This document shows positions 59,472 through 64,000 of a stretch of 64,000 bases of DNA, one piece after another. Every line of letters begins with the position of its first letter. Position 1 is the stretch's first letter. The translations under genes were made by a program, and so were the position numbers. Source of the stretch: Botryotinia globosa (lineage: Eukaryota; Ascomycota; Leotiomycetes; Helotiales; Sclerotiniaceae). The notes under the pieces were generated by a model, which was given only the letters and a program-made list of their open reading frames with translations, did not search any database and had not been told where the DNA came from. The stretch is taken from positions 1,984,001-2,048,000 of the forward strand of contig RCSZ01000012.1 in assembly GCA_014898425.1 (NCBI GenBank), in the 5' to 3' direction.

Positions 59472-60218
59472 ATGTCTACAACATCATGGGATTATATTGC
59501 AAAGCTCGTCTGCATTGGCGATAGTGGAACTGGAAAATCATCTCTCACAATTCGACTTTGCGAAGGGCGTTTCTCTCCGCACCATGACGTTACCATTGGA
59601 GTTGAATTTGGATCACGAATTATTCCAGTTGGTCCACCGAATTCAGAAGGATTTAAACCAAAATCAAACACTCTAGAGGAAGAGCCAGCATCCAAAGCTT
59701 CAGCCACAGAATCAGATGTACCACAGAAACACATGAAGCTCAGTTTATGGGATACGGCAGGACAAGAAACTTATAAAAGTGTTACGCGGAGTTATTTCCG
59801 TGGAGCTTCGGGCGCACTGCTCGTATTTGACATCTCGAGGCGACCAACATTTGAACATGTTACGGACTGGCTACATGATTTGCGACAAATTGCTGAACCG
59901 GATATAGTTGTTGTCTTGGTAGGAAACAAGAGTGATTTGGCCACAGGCGAGGAGAACAAACGAGAGGTCACCGTGGAAGAGGCAGAAGCTTGGGCAAAGC
60001 GAAATGGCGTATTAGAGTATGTCGAAACAAGTGCGAAGAGTGGTGAAGGTGTCGAAAATGCATTTGCAAGAGTGGCAGAAAGGATATATATGAACATCGA
60101 AGCTGGAAAGTATGACTTGAATGACAGGAGATCTGGAGTGAAGGGACCTGGCTATGGAGGTTCGAAAACAAATGTTAAATTGGCCCCCCAGAAAGCCAGC
60201 AGTGGTGGGTGTTGTTGA
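59472..60218 (+). CDS. Rab2/Rab4-type small GTPase
   Basis: A single-exon ORF of 248 aa, from a well-placed ATG (AAGTAATGTC). G1 GDSGTGKS is at 16-23, G2 TIGVEFGSR near 41-49, G3 WDTAGQE at 93-99, G4 NKSD at 152-155 and G5 ETSAKS at 185-190. The C-terminus GGCC gives two cysteines for geranylgeranylation, so it is membrane-bound on vesicles. FSPHHDVTIGVEFGSR and SYFRGASGALLVFDI place it in the Rab2/Rab4/Rab14 group, which works in Golgi or endosomal recycling. An insertion of about 30 acidic and Ser/Lys residues (53-86) between the switch I strand and the G3 strand lengthens it beyond a normal Rab. Confidence 0.93.
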   Translation: MSTTSWDYIAKLVCIGDSGTGKSSLTIRLCEGRFSPHHDVTIGVEFGSRIIPVGPPNSEGFKPKSNTLEEEPASKASATESDVPQKHMKLSLWDTAGQETYKSVTRSYFRGASGALLVFDISRRPTFEHVTDWLHDLRQIAEPDIVVVLVGNKSDLATGEENKREVTVEEAEAWAKRNGVLEYVETSAKSGEGVENAFARVAERIYMNIEAGKYDLNDRRSGVKGPGYGGSKTNVKLAPQKASSGGCC

Positions 60219-60952
60219 GCATAATGAGGCTCACGAGGCCAAATCTGTCGCAGTATATGCCGGCACACAGATATGATGTATAGCCATCGCGAAGTCTGTC
60301 GTCAACCGCCGTTTTCCAAGAAGACTTTGTATATATTCTAGTGCGGGACTGGATAGTCTTAAATACCTTGTATGATAGGAAAGGTCCGAAAGGTTTCGGA
60401 AAGTTGGCTTTAATATACCCAAAGCATGAGAATGATATCATGACGATGAAAGCAATATATTTTATTTTTACTTTTGCTACCCTTCTTACTCTTTGAAGTT
60501 CTAGGAAATCTGGGGGGTTTCATTTGAATAATATGGAAAGGCTCAGAAGACATGGCAAATGTTTGAGAAGCCTCTTGATGTCCTCTCTCATGAACATCTT
60601 CTCTATGCTCTGCTTGGCCCCAGTGTAGGTGTCATGATAGTATAATTATGATAAATACTAGTAAGATCTTACAATCAGACCTGCCCTCATAATTTGACTA
60701 GAGCAAAAATAGAATTCTGCCAAACATCACCGCTTATTTAGTTACCTCTTCCCTTCATAATCTCTAAAGCACTTTCCAACAGAAACCCCGCCCAAATTAC
60801 TTCATAATCCTTCCTTCCATTTCACCATTTCACCATTCTATCATAATCTCTTCAATACTTTCAATATTCCAGTAATTAATTCAAGAACACAATCAGAAAT
60901 AATAATATACTATCTCATCAAGGGATAGTGGAAGAATTTTACTTCAAATATC
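60219..60952. other. Rab 3' flank and E2 promoter
   Basis: About 730 bp with no gene between two plus-strand genes. Confidence 0.5.
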
Positions 60953-62742
60953 ATGGCGAATCACTCCGTTATTCGTATTGCAAAGGTAAATCCATCAAGC
61001 CAAAACCCATGTGATGATATCACGATATGCGCCAAAAGTGGTAATGAAAGCGCAAGGCTGACAACACTTCTTGGATGATTTAGGAGTTGGCAGATATTCA
61101 GAGAGGTCCAGATCTATGTAAGTCAATATCATTTCTTCAGAAACTTTCTATCATCTCCTTGAAATTTTACTAACTATGTAATTCCACAGCTCTCGCAGTT
61201 GCTTGTCGGGATATCGATGTTCGAAGCGTTAAAGCAATTATAATCGGCCCACCAGATACACCTTACGAATTTGGTTTCTTCGATGTTGGTCTATCCAATT
61301 CATAACATGTTTCTTGCTGCATATGGAATACTGACATTTCTCTAGTTTGGTGTTAGATTTGGAAAAGGTACGATTTTGCTAAAGGGCTGCACATTGATTC
61401 GAAGCTGAAAAAGTTCATGTAGATTATCCCACAAAAGCACCTAGTGTTATTGCGACGACTACAAATGGAGGAAGATGTCGTTTCAATCCCAACATCTATT
61501 CGACAGGCAAAGTTTGTTTGTAAGATACTCTTTGTGCCATGATACTTTCAACATTTACTGACTTGCTTTTAGATCAATTCTAGGGTAGCTTACAACCTTC
61601 ATACAATTTCTCTGGATCTCCGAAACTGAATTATACAATAGTACATGGCGAGGCGAAAGAGGAGAAGAGTGGTCATCGGCACAAGGACTTGAGTCAATTC
61701 TAATCTCAATTCAGAGTTTAATGTCGAGCAATCCTTACGAGAATGAACCTGGTTTCGAATCGGCAAATGATGACCATGACAGGAAGAACCAAAAGGATTA
61801 TGCTGCAAAGGTATGCTTGAAATATCAAGGCTCTTTATACTGGTGCTGGTATTGATGAGACTGTAGATTCGCCATGAAACTCTCCGAATTTCAGTCATTC
61901 AACGTCTTGAGGAATACTTGAACATCTCCGCAGCAGGAACAACTCCACCATACACACCACCAAGCGAGGATAGCGACAGCGACTTGGATCGAGATGTACT
62001 TGATGATTCTGCCGTTGCATTCGAACCCTTCAAAGATTTTTGCAAGCGTAGATTCTTGTGGTATTATGATTCGTATTTGACGGCTATAGAGAAAGCAAGA
62101 AAAGAGGTTAAGGATCTTCAACCTTTTGCTCGAATGCCTTTTGAGGGTGGTGGAAATGCTATGGAGGGAAAGTTCGACTACACTGAACTCGAGAGACGGT
62201 TGAGATTCATTCGTACTACTTTGGATGCCGAGACAGCTCATTGGGCTACCGAAGGACTATTGTCGCAGAAGAAGGAAAGTGGTGTGGCAGCAAATCTTCA
62301 ACGTCAATTCGAACAAGTGGTTGAAGCATACAAGAGGGACAAGTCCGTAACCTTGGACATTGAATTAGATGATAAGAATCCTTTCGTATGGAACATTACC
62401 TATTTCGGTCGCCCTATGACCAATCTAGACGGCGGACTATTCAATATTAAGCTCTACTTCAGCCCGAGATTTCCAGAAGAGCAACCAAGGGCCAAATTTG
62501 AGACACCTTTATTTCATCACCGGATTGGACTTGATGGAACACCTTGCTATACTCCCAAACGCCCTGATGATGCAAAGTCTCATATCGAGTCTATCATTGG
62601 AGCTTTAGAGGAAGTTTCACCACCATACGATCCACGAACATTGGTGAATGTGGAAGCTTCCAAACTCTTCTGGGGATCAGTGGATGACAAGAAGAATTAT
62701 AATCGAAAGCTTCGGAGGTCGGTTCAAAGTAGCATGGAGTAA
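60953..62742 (+). CDS. UBE2Z-like ubiquitin-conjugating enzyme with a second UBC domain, eight exons
   Basis: An E2 that carries ubiquitin as a thioester. Exons: 60953-60985, 61084-61117, 61190-61284, 61346-61367, 61423-61519, 61573-61584, 61642-61810 and 61867-62742. They join in frame at every step to 445 aa. The first UBC domain (about 10-165) has PYEFGFFDFGVRFGKDYPTKAP, the RFNPNIY strand in place of HPN and the catalytic Cys93 in GKVCLSILGTW, as in UBE2Z. After a helical linker rich in acidic residues, a second UBC-like fold spans about 320-425: FVWNITYFGRP, GGLFNIKLYFSPRFPEEQP, then HHRIGLDGTPCYTPKRP with a Cys (381) where an E2 cysteine would lie. The sixth exon is only 12 nt. Introns are 53-98 bp. 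In animals UBE2Z is loaded by UBA6; the partner here is unknown. Confidence 0.93.
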
Positions 62743-64000
62743 GTTCGATCTCAAAGCGGACTTTGATACCGTGCGATATTTCGAGCAGTTTTCAATTTTT
62801 GGGCGTCTTTTTTTTCATTTCATATCACGGCCTTTTTATACATAAAACAATCTTCTCAGATTTTGGCTGCCTAAATATTGGCTTGGTCAAAGCATGGCGT
62901 AAACCAGGGGGAGTTTTCTTCATCGCGTTCTCTATGGGCTGGCTGGTCCCAGAGGTTTTGTCTTCAAATCAAGAGGCCCACTTCAACTTTTAACAGTGAG
63001 TCGGGTTAAACGAATTGAGCTGGCTAGGATTCGACGATAATATATGGTATGGATGGGGGGTAATGATATCCGTGTATTGATTCAGGATTGGCGTTATGAA
63101 AAATATGGGTAGGGTAATGGGGCAATGGGAGGAATGGAAGGGCTGGGTTGCTCTGGGATATGATGGATTATCTGGCTTTTTCATTCCTTTTTTGCTGCTC
63201 CTTGAAGAGACGAGGGGGTTGCTCGAATTATGGTGAGGTTGCAATAAAGCTGCGAATTTTAAAGGGGAATAAGCGAGACGGCAGAACAGAATGAAAGACG
63301 GAGGGTAAAGAGAGTGATTAAGAGAACATAAGAGATAAAATGATATAAGTTTAAATAGTTGAGGATCAATAATTGATCTCGATACAAATTCTGTGAGGTT
63401 GAGACGAGATGACTTGTACAAAAGAATGAGAGAAACGAGTGTATATTCAACGTGATTATGCCTTATTAGATACAATTAGATACACATCCATGGACATGTA
63501 ATGTAACATTGCCTAGATACTGACTACCTGAAATTGAAATGACGATTTAGTTTCAGGGCAAAGTTCGTTTTATGTGGAATTACATGCATGCTTTTATTCA
63601 TTCGTTTGTCTGGACTTTCGCCTTGCTGAACCCGAGGAGTAGAATATGGTCACGAGTGGTATGGTAGTAGTCTCGGTATCTACCTAGGTTAAACATGAAA
63701 TTGAGTTTGTAACACCCACCCACGAGAAGCAAATACCTGTGCAAGCAATTGTCTCTCGTTCTTGAAGATATATGTATGTACGCTCCTTTTTTGACGTTGG
63801 GATGCCATTGTTCCACTCAAGTTGGAACATTTATTTCATGTCTCATTGTCTTGAATATTATCGGCGATTTATTTTCAAGGTAGCGAGTCGAGTTTCGTAT
63901 TGCTGGGTGTTTCTAGTACATAGTGAGAAATATCGATTCCTTCCCCCCCTTCCTGTCAAATCTCACGTTGTGTAGTGTAGCGCAGGATTGTGCATATTTC
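62743..64000. other. 3' flank of the E2 gene, to the window edge
   Basis: No supported gene. A near copy of the palindrome (TACCTAGGTT) is at 63681-63690. Minus-strand ORFs of up to 161 aa (62990-63475) are low-complexity and not called. Confidence 0.5.

Noticed and set aside
63259..63816. Short minus-strand ORFs near the right edge
   Set aside because: No domain or splice evidence; typical of random sequence at this length.

Overview
The window is nuclear DNA of a filamentous ascomycete. Short introns (about 47-130 bp, with GTAAGT/GTATGT donors and CTAAC/CTGAC branch sites) interrupt most genes. Gene content is typical of Pezizomycotina: a DIM-2-type cytosine methyltransferase, a full-length ATG26 sterol glucosyltransferase, a fungal lipoxygenase, a NACHT-ankyrin NLR, the Mtf2 family and a PNS1 transporter. 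Pyrimidine-rich promoters, many microsatellites and protein style suggest Leotiomycetes (Sclerotiniaceae or relatives). That placement is inference.

Layout. 1-5.6 kb: the end of an unknown plus-strand gene, then a three-exon lipoxygenase and a NYN-domain protein, both on minus. 5.6-14 kb: a gene-poor accessory stretch with a 56-copy CAT microsatellite, weak small ORFs and a cytochrome P450 broken by several frameshifts. 14.3-23.4 kb: an 82-aa beta-rich protein of unknown function (plus), then on minus a cytidine deaminase, the complex I subunit NDUFA13/GRIM-19 (with an unusual 1.1-kb first intron) and the RNA polymerase II CTD phosphatase FCP1. A TA-flanked inverted-repeat element (MITE) lies between the deaminase and GRIM-19. 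25.7-40.2 kb: a dense core block with ATG26 and CMR1 (minus), then MTF2 and DIM-2 (plus); CMR1 and MTF2 share a 344-bp divergent promoter. 42-43.6 kb: a ZZ zinc-finger protein. 43.6-50.1 kb: about 6.5 kb without a convincing gene, rich in tandem repeats. 50.1-52.8 kb: the NLR. 53.7-62.7 kb: a small basic Ser-rich ORF, the PNS1 choline-transporter-like protein (minus), a Rab2/Rab4-type GTPase (plus) and an eight-exon UBE2Z-like E2 carrying a second UBC fold (plus).

Most genes are housekeeping genes that work independently: transcription recycling (FCP1), respiration (NDUFA13), pyrimidine salvage (deaminase), sterol glucosylation and pexophagy (ATG26), DNA damage and replication (CMR1), mitochondrial gene expression (MTF2), genome defence by DNA methylation (DIM-2), vesicle traffic (Rab) and ubiquitin transfer (E2). 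Accessory functions are the lipoxygenase, the dead P450 and the NLR. Exon structures were worked out by hand from splice signals, reading frame and protein-family continuity. Every multi-exon model reported at confidence 0.8 or above keeps frame throughout.

The least expected signals are: the 10-bp palindrome TACCTAGGTA, found seven times and only between genes; the tandem-UBC E2 with a 12-nt microexon; the 1.1-kb GRIM-19 intron; the frameshifted P450; and the MITE with one decayed arm. No CRISPR array, rRNA or tRNA was recognised.
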